A DNA stretch of 64,000 nt from Chitinophaga sancti (GCF_034424315.1 NZ_CP139972.1:2232001-2296000); one strand, 5' to 3'; shown: positions 45,929 through 55,295, counted from the stretch's first letter. Notes: a model not told the origin generated them from the sequence alone. Translations and numbers: made by a program.

Positions 45929-48430
45929 ATGAAATCAATTGCATTGTTGCTATTATTCCATGTTACTGGTACAATTCTATATGGTCAGCAACTTACCTGG
46001 AAAATTAGTCCGCAGGCAGAAACGAAGGAGCAGGCCGCGGAAATTGCCACAGCAGGATTCAACGACAGGAACTGGGTGCCCGGCATCGTTCCCGGCACTG
46101 TATTCTATGCCTATGTAAAAGCAGGAAAGGAATCAGATCCTGATTATGCAGAAAACATTTACAAGGTGGATAAGGCAAAATACAACCGTCCTTTCTGGTA
46201 CAGGACTGAATTTGCTACACCTTCGCTTAAAAAAGATCAGCGTGTATGGCTGAAATTCAATGGTATTAATAAGTACGCAAGCATCTACCTCAATGGAAAA
46301 TTGCTCGGCTCTACCCACGGTCACATGCAGAGAGGTATTTTTGACGTTACCGCCCTGTTAAAAAGCAAAAACGCCATTGCGGTGCTGGTGGCTCCTCCAA
46401 GATGGGATCCTGACCACGACCACCCGCTGGCCAACTGGGAAAGCCCTACCTATATCTGTAGCGGCAGCTGGGATTGGATGCCGGCAGTACCCGGTTTGAA
46501 CAGTGGGATTACTGATACGGTAGCCCTCACCGTAAGCGGTCCTGTCAGCATCTCTGATCCATGGATACGCGCTGTAATGCCTGATACTACCCAGGCCACG
46601 CTGCACATTGCCGCACAGCTCACGAACTCCTCTCCTGTTGCCATCAGCGGAAAATTAAAAGCACTGATCACTCCCGGCAACATCACCATCAGTTCTGAGC
46701 AGCTGACATTAGCAGCAGGCAGCAGCCAGGATATTTCATTACCACAACAGCTGTTGCAGCATCCTCATCTCTGGTGGCCAAATGGCTATGGCGATCAGTT
46801 CCTGTATTCCTGCAAACTCTCTTTTGAAACTGCGACACCGGTTACACAAAATTTCGGGATCCGGAAAGTAAGCAGCGATACTACGGCCTTAAACGGCCCT
46901 ATGCGCCTCTATATCAACAATGTACCGATACTGGTAAAAGGCGGCAACTGGGGCATGTCTGACTACATGCTGAAGGTAAGAGACAAAGACTATGAACCCC
47001 GCATACGCATGCACCAGGATATGAACTTCAACATGATCCGTAACTGGACGGGCGAAGTCACCGATGAAGCCTTCTATAAATATTGTGATCAATATGGTAT
47101 CATGGTATGGGATGATTTCTGGCTGAATAATATAGGCGGTATCGATAGTCTGCAGATGTTTGCAGACAACGTAGTGGAGAAACTCAAAAAATTGCGTAAT
47201 CATCCTTCCATCGTGATCTGGTGTGGCGCCAATGAAGGCACCCCCGGTAGTAATGCACATGGCGATATCAGTAATGCTATCACCACTGCGATTACTAAAT
47301 ATGATGCAGATGATAAATGCTACCTGCCACGCTCCAATGCGAGTGTAGACAATCCCAACTTCTCAATACATGGTAGCAGCAAAACCCTTTCCGGCAGCGG
47401 CATATGGGCGAATGTAGATCCAAAGGTTTACTTTACCGATCCACACAATGGCTATCTCTTCTCTACCAACAGCTGGGGAATGCGCAGTGAATTAGGCACC
47501 GCTACTTTCGTGAATTCAGAGAGCTTTAAGAAATTCATGCCAAAGGAATATTGGGTAGCACCTACGCCCGAAGCACTGAACAGCAAAGATAATATGTGGG
47601 CCAGGCACTACTTCTGTACCGATTTTGGTTTGGGTGGTGGCGCAGATCCTGTGAAGTATGTCAATGATATCAATAAGCAGTATGGGCAGGCCAGTTCCCT
47701 GGAAGACTTCTGTAAGAAAGCACAGCTGCTGAACCTTGCCACCATGAAAGCCATGTTCGAAGGCTGGAATGACCATATGTGGAAGGATGCTTCCGGTATG
47801 CTGATCTGGATGAGTCAATCCGCTTATCCGACCATGATCTGGCAGACTTACGACTATTATTACGACCTGACAGGTGCGTACTTTGGTGCGAAATCAGCCT
47901 GTGAACCGATCCATGTGCAGTGGAACCCGGTTACTAAGATGGTGAAGGTGATCAATAATAAAAACTATCCGTTGCAGGGCGTCACAGTAGAGGCCAATAT
48001 CTATAACGCAGCAGGAAAATTAGTCTCCACTAAGAAAGCAGACCTTAATGTTGCAGCGACCAATCTCAGTGATGCATTCACGACAATGGAAGACTCAACA
48101 AGCTTATATTTCCTGCGTCTTAAATTATCAAAGGGGAAACTGTTATATTCAACGAATGAATACATGACAGGTGATTATACCTTACTCAATAAACTATCAC
48201 CTGTTGGCAGGGAGCTTTTGATTACCAGGAAAGATGCGCATACATTTACGATCAAAAACAAGTCAACCACCACGCCTGCAGCAGGCATCCGCTTGCAGTT
48301 ACAGGACAGCAAAGGCAACCAGATCTTACCGGCCATCATCAGTGATTCATATTTTTCACTGATGCCGGGTGAAGAAAAGACAATTAAAACGGATGTAGCA
48401 GGAAATTTAATCGCTACACCTTACAATTAA
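45929..48430 (+). CDS. GH2 beta-mannosidase / exo-beta-glucosaminidase-like enzyme
   Basis: An 833-residue exported enzyme with signal ending ILYGQ. It has the GH2 layout: sugar-binding jelly roll (about residues 22-190; WYRTEFATPSLKKDQRVWLK), immunoglobulin-like domain (about 195-305), TIM barrel (about 310-610) and further beta domains. The acid/base Glu436 is in WCGANEG, and a likely nucleophile is Glu521 in MRSELGT. The pattern, including CSGSWDWMPAVPG, resembles the CsxA/beta-mannosidase group more than beta-galactosidases. Within this locus it would cut the beta-linked mannose or hexosamine left after alpha-mannose removal. It is transcribed opposite to the GH38 operon from a shared, operator-bearing promoter region. 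Confidence 0.88.
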   Translation: MKSIALLLLFHVTGTILYGQQLTWKISPQAETKEQAAEIATAGFNDRNWVPGIVPGTVFYAYVKAGKESDPDYAENIYKVDKAKYNRPFWYRTEFATPSLKKDQRVWLKFNGINKYASIYLNGKLLGSTHGHMQRGIFDVTALLKSKNAIAVLVAPPRWDPDHDHPLANWESPTYICSGSWDWMPAVPGLNSGITDTVALTVSGPVSISDPWIRAVMPDTTQATLHIAAQLTNSSPVAISGKLKALITPGNITISSEQLTLAAGSSQDISLPQQLLQHPHLWWPNGYGDQFLYSCKLSFETATPVTQNFGIRKVSSDTTALNGPMRLYINNVPILVKGGNWGMSDYMLKVRDKDYEPRIRMHQDMNFNMIRNWTGEVTDEAFYKYCDQYGIMVWDDFWLNNIGGIDSLQMFADNVVEKLKKLRNHPSIVIWCGANEGTPGSNAHGDISNAITTAITKYDADDKCYLPRSNASVDNPNFSIHGSSKTLSGSGIWANVDPKVYFTDPHNGYLFSTNSWGMRSELGTATFVNSESFKKFMPKEYWVAPTPEALNSKDNMWARHYFCTDFGLGGGADPVKYVNDINKQYGQASSLEDFCKKAQLLNLATMKAMFEGWNDHMWKDASGMLIWMSQSAYPTMIWQTYDYYYDLTGAYFGAKSACEPIHVQWNPVTKMVKVINNKNYPLQGVTVEANIYNAAGKLVSTKKADLNVAATNLSDAFTTMEDSTSLYFLRLKLSKGKLLYSTNEYMTGDYTLLNKLSPVGRELLITRKDAHTFTIKNKSTTTPAAGIRLQLQDSKGNQILPAIISDSYFSLMPGEEKTIKTDVAGNLIATPYN

Positions 48431-48458
48431 AACTACACCTTGCAATTAAAGATAAAGA

Positions 48459-48571
48459 GAGCTTGTATCAATAGTAAAATTACGCGGATTAAATCCGGGT
48501 ACCTGGTGGAGAGAATTTTTGTTGATGTAATTCTCAATGCCTTCAAATTACTTTTGATATAAGCTCTTTTT
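48459..48571. terminator. Structured convergent region, probable terminator of the GH2 gene
   Basis: GAGCTTGTATCAA (48459-48471) pairs with TTGATATAAGCTC (48554-48566) with one mismatch, followed by TTTTT (48567-48571). The loop itself holds smaller inverted repeats (CGGATTAAATCCG and GAGAATT...AATTCTC). The outer arms end at the stop of the minus-strand gene at 48570, so the element lies where two transcripts converge. The long loop makes it unusual for a plain terminator. Confidence 0.55.
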
Positions 48572-49109
48572 AGGTAATCAGCAATTCTTTGGTGGATTCA
48601 TTTCCCGGCAGGTCTACCGCCACGACAATAAGCCTTGCGCCACGCGGTAATGCGGCAGCTTTGTAATACCAGTCTATCCCATTCCTGCCCAAAATAGCAC
48701 GTCCTCTTTCCAGGAGCACACCTTCCGTATCCACCACACGTACCTGCACTTCGGCTACCCGGAATTCATCTTTCACGGTTACAACTACTTCTTCGGCTTC
48801 CAGGCGGATATTTTGAATTTCAGGAGAATGGTAAGCATCCTTTACGGCCATATTATAGGCATTCTGGCCGGGCCCTGCCAGCGATTTATAGTATGCTTTC
48901 AGCTCAGGATCCTGTATGATGACTTTTGCATAGGCAGCGGCAACCCGCATCTTATACCTGGCTTCCAGTTGTTTTTGCGTAGGTTTCTGCTTCGAAGGAC
49001 CACGTTTTTTGGCCATGATAATCTGGCCGTTTCTTTCGTAAATAGTGACTTCACCGCCAAGGGTACCTCTCACGAGGTGAAAAAGGGCGGCGTCTTGAAT
49101 GATTGCCAT
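48570..49109 (-). CDS. DUF6266-like hypothetical protein
   Basis: A 179-residue soluble protein from the Met at 49109 (MAIIQDAALFHLVRGTLGGE). The beginning, a short MA-I motif followed by a G-x-hydrophobic strand and a basic KKRGPSKQKPTQKQLEARYK, recalls DUF6266 proteins of Sphingobacteriales, and the middle ELKAYYKSLAGPGQNAYNMA is helical. The C-terminal half (EEVVVTVKDEFRVAEVQVRV, ARLIVVAVDLPGN) looks like an Ig/FN3-type beta domain. No function is known. The longer ORF start at 49178 is less likely since its first 23 residues read like leader sequence. Confidence 0.6.
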   Translation of the reverse strand: MAIIQDAALFHLVRGTLGGEVTIYERNGQIIMAKKRGPSKQKPTQKQLEARYKMRVAAAYAKVIIQDPELKAYYKSLAGPGQNAYNMAVKDAYHSPEIQNIRLEAEEVVVTVKDEFRVAEVQVRVVDTEGVLLERGRAILGRNGIDWYYKAAALPRGARLIVVAVDLPGNESTKELLIT

Positions 49110-49276
49110 AAAAAATGGTTTTGGGGTTATGACTGTAAGGCTACAGTCTCTTATCCGAATATAATACTTCTCCTTCAATAAATAAGTATCAATATGTCGT
49201 CTGATTGATATGTTTATATCTATTAGATATTGAGGTACCCTTTAAATGTAGTAATGGCATTAAAAATAGGGTATAG

Positions 49277-49319
49277 GAGCTGACCCAAAAGCCCTTTTCC
49301 GACTTTTTGGTCAGCCCAT
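49277..49319. repeat. Left 43-bp repeat flanking the STAND gene
   Basis: This copy (GAGCTGACCCAAAAGCCCTT...GGTCAGCCCAT) matches the right copy at 52275-52317 at 39 of 43 positions in the same orientation. Its ends GAGCTGACC and GGTCAGCCC can also form a hairpin. It may be a recombination or insertion boundary, a MITE-like unit or a terminator-type hairpin. Confidence 0.75.
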
Positions 49320-49458
49320 TTTGTTTTAATAAACTCATTAAAAATTATATCAACCTCTCTTATACATGATCCTAAAATTGAAAAATTATTTTTTTTTAAT
49401 TAGAAGCTTAATATATATTACAGATACCCAATGTGGAAACTGATCCCAAACATTTATA

Positions 49459-52218
49459 ATGGAGCATATTCAAAAGTTAAGAATAAAAACGGCAATGGTT
49501 ATTTACGAACTTGAGTTGTCGCTAGGTAACTATGTTATTAAAAATGAGAATCTAAATGAACTTTCCGAGTCTGGAAAACAGAAAATCATAGACCGGGAAA
49601 ATGAACGTGGAAACCCAATATCCGGGGAGGATATTAATCTTATTATTGAGGCCAGTTATCTGGATGAGATATTTAATTTTGCCATTTCGATCACGGATGG
49701 TACTTCAGTCAAGCCTTATATAATTGAACTCAAACAACTCTGTTCTGTATTGGGAATTTTTAATATTCGTAATGCGGTTAGCCATCCCAATAGACCATTT
49801 CCTGATTGCTATTGGTTTCGTGCAGCAACTATTGCGAGTGACCCATTAATAGAAAAACTTGGGCTTACAAGTGTTCGAAATGCTCTTAATTCTGCAATTG
49901 ATGAAAATCTTAGTGCTCCGCCCGAAGAATGGTTAAATAATGTTCATTGGGCGATTAGGAATACACTCCCCTCTACATTCGATCATGAAATAACAGGTCT
50001 ACTAGGAAGAGATAAAGAGTTTAAAGATCTTGAATCAGTATTATCCAAGGAACGTAATAATCTAATTGCTATTGTCGCTCCTGGCGGGGTGGGCAAAACA
50101 GCCTTGGTACTTCAATACCTGAGAGATTTAAGTTTAAGCCCAATTTGGTCTAATCGTGTCTCTTCGATTGTATTTTGCACTTTAAAAAATGAACGCCTAA
50201 CTGCTGATGGAATTGAGTTTATTGATGCTGTAAATGGAATTGGTCAGATAAAGGATTCCATTTTGGAGGATTTGAAAACTTTATATAACAGAATAGATAT
50301 TAACAATTTCGATGAAGTTGTATCCCTCTTGCAAGATGAGAAAATTTTAATTTGTATCGATAACTTAGAAACATTACTTATTGAATCTCCCAAAGAGTTC
50401 TTAGAATTTAATCAGTCGCTACCCTTAAAATGGAGGGTGTTAGTGACAAGTAGAATATCTGTAGACTCTGCAACTACAGTCACTCTTGAACCACTAGTTA
50501 AAAGACACGCAGTAAATCTAAGTAGGAATTATTTGCGCAAGAGAGGTGTTGTCGATTTTAAGCAAGAAGAATTGGATAGAATTGCGGATGCTGCTAATAA
50601 TAATCCGTTAGCAATAAGATTAACTATTGACTTATATATAAGGGGAGCAGATATTGCTCAATCTATAAATAAGTCGCAAAAGGATATAGTAGCCTTCTCG
50701 TATAAGAACTTAATTGAAGCATTACAAACAACGTCCATAACAATTCTCGAGGCTATCTACGCTCTTGGTATGCCAACCAGAAGTGATTTGGTTGACTTTT
50801 TAAAGCTAAATAATGACAATTTAGCAGAATCAATCAATGAATTAGCAAAGACAAGTTTGATAGTAAGAGTGGTTGATGAATTTGGTAATGACGTTTATAA
50901 GTTGAGTGAATCAATTAGAGATTTATTATTAATAAATCCAAGGAATATTGAAGTAAGGAATAGTATTGCTGAATCTGCTAAAAAACGGAAATCAAAAATC
51001 CTTGAACAGACAGCAAGAATTAAGCAATTAGGTTTGTCTGAATTTGATGAAGAATACATACCAGAAAAAACTGAACCTTATTTATATAGTTTGATAGTAG
51101 ATCTCAATAAAAGTCTTTCAATATCTGGTCGTGTAAATAATAATACTGAATTATTTACTTTAAGAGAGAAGTTTAATGAAACAAGTAGAACAAAAACAAC
51201 AGATCCTTTATTCCTTTTTAATTATTCACGAATTTTTGGTGCATTAAAAGATACTACTAACGAATTAATCCATCTATTAAAAGCAGAAAAATTCGACGAT
51301 AGTTCCCCTAGGATAAAATTGGGTATTGCTTTAAGGCATTTTTATAATAATGATTATGAAGATGCATTGCCCTATTTTGAGTATCTATTAGGTAAACATT
51401 ATGATAATCCAGATAACTCAACAAAGCGATTTAGTTTTTCTGTTATAAAACCGTACTATCTATGTTTGCTATACTTGGGGCGATTTGACAAAATTATTGA
51501 ATTGACAGAAAATTGGCAGACGAAAGGTCATTGGAGATCAATACTTGGAGTATCCCGAGCAACTGCACTCAAACGCAAGATAGAATATCGTTATGGGTCT
51601 ATCGAAAGTAATGAAGGTTTTATCAAAGAAATACTAAAAATATTTGATGAAATTTTTATTCTTGAAAATTACTTTGAAAATGCTTGTATTGAAGCAAATA
51701 AAATATTGAAAGATATAATTTTCATAGCATCTCCGAATTTTAATTATTCTAAAGAAATAAAAAGTTTGTATGCTCGATTTGTAGCTACGCATTTCTTCAC
51801 TATTATTTCTAAGTTGCGAGGAGAAAATATAAATTCTAGCGAAAATCTCGTTTTTTTAAATAAAGTATATGGGCTGGAAATATTAAATAATCCTTTGCAT
51901 CATGTAAAATGGTACAAAGGAATTCAGGACGAATCTGTTTATGATAGAGAACATATAGAAGAGCTAATTGCTGACGGTTTTGAAATCGTTACCGTTTATC
52001 ACATACCAGATGATAGGGGATATGGTATGTCTAGCTTTATGTTTGCAAGGGATTCTGAAGATAATCAGTTTTATTTATCAGTAAATAATTTTGATGAAGG
52101 ATGGAATCGCTGGGGATATATTAAAGAGAATACTAAATTAGCAATTAAATATGATGAAATTCAAGCTAATGGTAAGACAACCCCTGCAACTCAAATACTG
52201 GAAATTGATCAATATTAA
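49459..52218 (+). CDS. STAND NTPase with N-terminal HEPN-like and C-terminal cold-shock-like domains; putative defence protein
   Basis: A 919-residue cytoplasmic protein. Residues 1-170 are helical with NIRNAVSHPNR; R104-N105-x3-H109 is the RNxxxH motif of HEPN ribonucleases. Residues about 178-400 form an NB-ARC/AAA-type STAND core: LLGRDKEF, Walker A APGGVGKT (207-214), Walker B ILICIDNLE (Asp301) and sensor VLVTSRI. A winged-helix-like part (about 430-490) and helical TPR-like repeats (about 540-760, LRHFYNNDYEDALPYFEYLL) follow. Residues 846-919 contain DDRGYGM, NQFYLSVNNF and a trailing beta strand, resembling a cold-shock/OB fold. STAND proteins with toxic domains sense phage and kill or arrest the cell. 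The gene is visibly A/T-rich, stands alone and is flanked by repeats. Confidence 0.8.
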   Translation: MEHIQKLRIKTAMVIYELELSLGNYVIKNENLNELSESGKQKIIDRENERGNPISGEDINLIIEASYLDEIFNFAISITDGTSVKPYIIELKQLCSVLGIFNIRNAVSHPNRPFPDCYWFRAATIASDPLIEKLGLTSVRNALNSAIDENLSAPPEEWLNNVHWAIRNTLPSTFDHEITGLLGRDKEFKDLESVLSKERNNLIAIVAPGGVGKTALVLQYLRDLSLSPIWSNRVSSIVFCTLKNERLTADGIEFIDAVNGIGQIKDSILEDLKTLYNRIDINNFDEVVSLLQDEKILICIDNLETLLIESPKEFLEFNQSLPLKWRVLVTSRISVDSATTVTLEPLVKRHAVNLSRNYLRKRGVVDFKQEELDRIADAANNNPLAIRLTIDLYIRGADIAQSINKSQKDIVAFSYKNLIEALQTTSITILEAIYALGMPTRSDLVDFLKLNNDNLAESINELAKTSLIVRVVDEFGNDVYKLSESIRDLLLINPRNIEVRNSIAESAKKRKSKILEQTARIKQLGLSEFDEEYIPEKTEPYLYSLIVDLNKSLSISGRVNNNTELFTLREKFNETSRTKTTDPLFLFNYSRIFGALKDTTNELIHLLKAEKFDDSSPRIKLGIALRHFYNNDYEDALPYFEYLLGKHYDNPDNSTKRFSFSVIKPYYLCLLYLGRFDKIIELTENWQTKGHWRSILGVSRATALKRKIEYRYGSIESNEGFIKEILKIFDEIFILENYFENACIEANKILKDIIFIASPNFNYSKEIKSLYARFVATHFFTIISKLRGENINSSENLVFLNKVYGLEILNNPLHHVKWYKGIQDESVYDREHIEELIADGFEIVTVYHIPDDRGYGMSSFMFARDSEDNQFYLSVNNFDEGWNRWGYIKENTKLAIKYDEIQANGKTTPATQILEIDQY

Positions 52219-52274
52219 TCACAAAACGTACAGCGGTTTGTGCAAAAAAAAATATAAAACCAGTCGAAAAAATT

Positions 52275-52317
52275 GGGCTAACCCCAAAGCCCTTTTTCGA
52301 CTTTTTGGTCAGCCCAT
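52275..52317. repeat. Right 43-bp repeat flanking the STAND gene
   Basis: This direct copy of the element at 49277-49319 differs at four positions (GGGCTAACCCC at the left end). Like the left copy it folds (GGGCTAACC with GGTCAGCCC). It begins 57 bases past the stop of the STAND gene, between it and the convergent DUF1444 gene, so it could also act as a terminator. Confidence 0.75.
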
Positions 52318-52332
52318 ATTAAAATATCTTAA

Positions 52333-53163
52333 CTATTGGTACTTTATAAACCGGTCGCCATTCCATCTGAACAGGTCTGTGGAGATCCGCTGTACGCCAC
52401 CCATATGTACTCCTTGCATTTCCTCTTTTATCCATTCAATGCCTTCGGCATCATCGCTCTTTGCTACATACAGCATATCAGGATAAGGAAGCGCCATTAC
52501 AATATCGCCCTTCACATCTACATACTCCTTCACCCATACCAGTGGGAATAAAATCAAGGCTGCATCATACTGGGATTCTGCCGTAAACAGGTAAGCATGA
52601 CCGGATTCACTCTTTTTCCCCTTGATCTTAGGCAAAACGGCAGCAGAGAAATTTTGAATAGCCAGTGCTTTCAAACTGTCCTTACTAATACCCAGGCTTT
52701 CGAAAGCAGTATTGGTGATGTAGCTCAGCCCCTCTTTCGTGTTCTCCGCATATAAAATAATCAGCTGCTCATTATAAGGTTCATTTACCAGGGGAAAGGC
52801 CTGATCTTTAGCTCCGTTGCTCAAACAGCTTGTTGGCTTGATAACAGGAAAAACTTTTGAAAGATCGATCTTTGCCCCCTTATCGGCCACCAGCCCGGTG
52901 GCATTAATAAAATGTTGAACAGCACTGTCAACAGCACCCGGTGCCGCCGTATATTCCTTGTAAAACGCGGTAAGACTCACATTGTCACGCTTACTGCTGT
53001 TTTCTATAAAAAGGGTTTCCTTGTTTAATACGGTCACAAATAAAGCCGGGCATTTTGCTATCAGCGCAGTCCTGCATTTAGCTGCAAAATCCGCTTTTGA
53101 CATAAAATTGGAATTGCAGGAAATAGCCAGCATACAGGAGAGGGATAATATTAAAAAACGCAT
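52333..53163 (-). CDS. DUF1444-family lipoprotein (paralog 1)
   Basis: A 276-residue protein whose N-terminus has a lipobox (LAISC, Cys16). Its central section IDLSKVFPVIKPTSCL, PLVNEPYNEQLIILYAENT and FESLGISKDSLKALAIQNFS is characteristic of DUF1444, and so is the C-terminal LPYPDMLYVAKSDD. The function of this family is unknown. It shares order and motifs with the next gene (53188-54012), a clear tandem duplicate, and ends the three-gene operon that starts at 55118. Confidence 0.75.
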   Translation of the reverse strand: MRFLILSLSCMLAISCNSNFMSKADFAAKCRTALIAKCPALFVTVLNKETLFIENSSKRDNVSLTAFYKEYTAAPGAVDSAVQHFINATGLVADKGAKIDLSKVFPVIKPTSCLSNGAKDQAFPLVNEPYNEQLIILYAENTKEGLSYITNTAFESLGISKDSLKALAIQNFSAAVLPKIKGKKSESGHAYLFTAESQYDAALILFPLVWVKEYVDVKGDIVMALPYPDMLYVAKSDDAEGIEWIKEEMQGVHMGGVQRISTDLFRWNGDRFIKYQ

Positions 53164-53187
53164 AGGTCAGATTTGCCCGGCAAGGTA

Positions 53188-54012
53188 TCAATACTTTTCA
53201 AATATTGACCCATTCCACCGGAACAGATGATCAGAAACAGTATATATGCCTGAACCATAACCTTCTGACGCATAATGTTTTAGCGAATCTAAACCCGCTT
53301 TATTTTTGCTACCGGTGATGAAGATCAGGTCTCTGCTGGGGATAGCGACCACAAAATCACCGTTTACCGGGCAGTCATCCATCCATAATGAAGGCAGTAA
53401 AATCAGGCTTGCCTCGTAATTGCCACCAGCCGCCAGCATATACCTGCCATCCTTACTATAGGTTTCAATATTAGGTACCTGCTTGTAGAAATTCTCAATC
53501 GCCAGTTCATGTAAACTATCAGCAGAGATCCCTATGCTGTCAAAATCTTTTTTGGTCAGGTATTTAAAGCCTTCGGGAAGATCTTCGGCGTACACAATGA
53601 CTAACTGATCATTATAAGCTTTTGTCGCCATTTCGAGGGAATTGCCTGCCTTTTTCAGGTCATCCAGGTAAGTTATTGGCTTGATCACCGGAACGATGGT
53701 GGAAAGTTCCATTTTCTGCTTCTCCCGAAACAATAAGGAAGCCGACCCCATATACTGCCGTAGCACTTTTGCCAGGGAATCGGGTTCCTGCTGATAAGCG
53801 CGATAAGCATTATCCAGGTAAAAAGTAAAATTCCCCGCTTTCGATTCGGCACTGATACTAAAATCCTTCTTTGGTACAAATTTCACGGCAGGATAGTTGG
53901 CATGCAGCTCCTTTAAATAAGCCTGAGCAAACTCCTCCTGATCCAGCACAGGATGTTTAAACTTGCAGGAAGCAAACATGACTGCCAGCAGTATTACTAT
54001 GGTTAATCGCAT
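53188..54012 (-). CDS. DUF1444-family lipoprotein (paralog 2)
   Basis: A 274-residue lipoprotein, lipobox MFASC (Cys16). The motifs MELSTIVPVIKPITYLDDL, TKAYNDQLVIVYAEDLPEGF and DSIGISADSLHELAIENFYK align one for one with those of the downstream paralog, and both end in a HLFRWNGSIFEKY/DLFRWNGDRFIKYQ-type tail. Only 24 bases separate the two genes. They are expected to be envelope-located; no catalytic motif is evident. Confidence 0.75.
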   Translation of the reverse strand: MRLTIVILLAVMFASCKFKHPVLDQEEFAQAYLKELHANYPAVKFVPKKDFSISAESKAGNFTFYLDNAYRAYQQEPDSLAKVLRQYMGSASLLFREKQKMELSTIVPVIKPITYLDDLKKAGNSLEMATKAYNDQLVIVYAEDLPEGFKYLTKKDFDSIGISADSLHELAIENFYKQVPNIETYSKDGRYMLAAGGNYEASLILLPSLWMDDCPVNGDFVVAIPSRDLIFITGSKNKAGLDSLKHYASEGYGSGIYTVSDHLFRWNGSIFEKY

Positions 54013-54029
54013 ATGGTGTATTATTCTGT

Positions 54030-55118
54030 TTATTCTACGTTCCAGTTTTCCAGCCTGAAAATATCTAATGACTGCCAGTATTTATCCTTATACACATCCC
54101 ATTCAATCTCTATTTGTGGCTCATATTTCCTGTGAATGGTATCAGCAGCTTTTACAGGGGCCCTGAACTCCCTGCAGGTGAAGTAGATACTACGGCGGTT
54201 CTCAGAGGTAACGCGCCCGATATCCATAAAATCATCCCCTGCCAATAATACCCTTAACTCCTCCTCAATGGTTTCCATCAGTTCCATGGTCTTTTCACCA
54301 GGCAGGCCGGCATTATCATCATCCGGGTACTTAATAATGTATTCCAGTATCCAGGGGTAAGAGGCCGGGTACTCCCATTGCATGGCCCCTGCATTTACCA
54401 CCATCAGCATGGGTATGCCGTTAGGATCTTCTGCCTGCAGGGCAGTATAACTATCCCGTTCTTTATCAAACCCCAGACCGTCATATTTCTCTACAAATTC
54501 CTTCTCACGCCAATCAATATATGCTTTTAGTTTATGAATAGGGATCAGTTCCCGCCCTGCATTTTCCGGGCCGGCGATGTCCACTGCATCAATCACCGTG
54601 GCAGACTTAATTTCTCCCAGGTAATTATCCAGGAAGATGTATACCCCCATCACCATCTGCTCCCTGTTCTCCGCGGTATACTGATCATGTACGACTGTAA
54701 TACTGATTTTGTCCGGGTACTGGGGATCTTCGTTGGCAAAAAAGAACAGGGTCTGGTAGTCAAACCGGTAATCTCCCAACCCGATAGATTGAGAGGCTGT
54801 CAGGGTAGCCGGTTTTGCCGCCATAAAGGTCCATCCCGGGATGGTGGGCGCTGCTGCTACCAGTTCTTCTATAAAAGGGATATTCTTAATCTTCCCATCT
54901 GCTGTCAAAATCAATTCTGCTGTTCCCTTATGGATCCCTGCCAGGAAAAAATATCCCTCCCGGATCTTTGATAAGCGTTCAGCAAGCGGGTTAAATAATT
55001 CCCCCTGAATGTCTCCTTTGTCCTGTAGTACCTTAAAAAAGTCCTTTTCATGCTTCTTGAACCAGTTCCAGAATTCGGCGTTTGGGTTAGGTTGTTTCAG
55101 AAAATCAAATAGTCCCAT
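54030..55118 (-). CDS. DUF695-type hypothetical protein
   Basis: A 362-residue soluble protein without signal peptide. It opens with MGLFDFLKQPNPNAEFWNWF, a usual start for small cytoplasmic proteins in this phylum. The first half contains TIPGWTFMAAKPAT and YPDKISITVVHDQYTAENRE; the last 90 residues, with NRRSIYFTCREFRAP and QIEIEWDVYKDKYW, match the DUF695 pattern. It heads the operon with two DUF1444 lipoproteins, 17 bases upstream of the first. The role is unknown. Confidence 0.65.
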   Translation of the reverse strand: MGLFDFLKQPNPNAEFWNWFKKHEKDFFKVLQDKGDIQGELFNPLAERLSKIREGYFFLAGIHKGTAELILTADGKIKNIPFIEELVAAAPTIPGWTFMAAKPATLTASQSIGLGDYRFDYQTLFFFANEDPQYPDKISITVVHDQYTAENREQMVMGVYIFLDNYLGEIKSATVIDAVDIAGPENAGRELIPIHKLKAYIDWREKEFVEKYDGLGFDKERDSYTALQAEDPNGIPMLMVVNAGAMQWEYPASYPWILEYIIKYPDDDNAGLPGEKTMELMETIEEELRVLLAGDDFMDIGRVTSENRRSIYFTCREFRAPVKAADTIHRKYEPQIEIEWDVYKDKYWQSLDIFRLENWNVE

Positions 55119-55295
55119 GGGGTCACGAATCTTTTAATTCGGGCGAAAGTTAATATTTTGTCTGCAAAATATCCTCACTTTCGCGTCAGCCCCACCGGAA
55201 CCAGCGCAAATTTGATAAAATGTGTAGCTTTGCGGCTTGTTTTTCCGAATTGTATCAGATCATTGAGGATCCCTCCTCTTCATAACAGGCACCAG

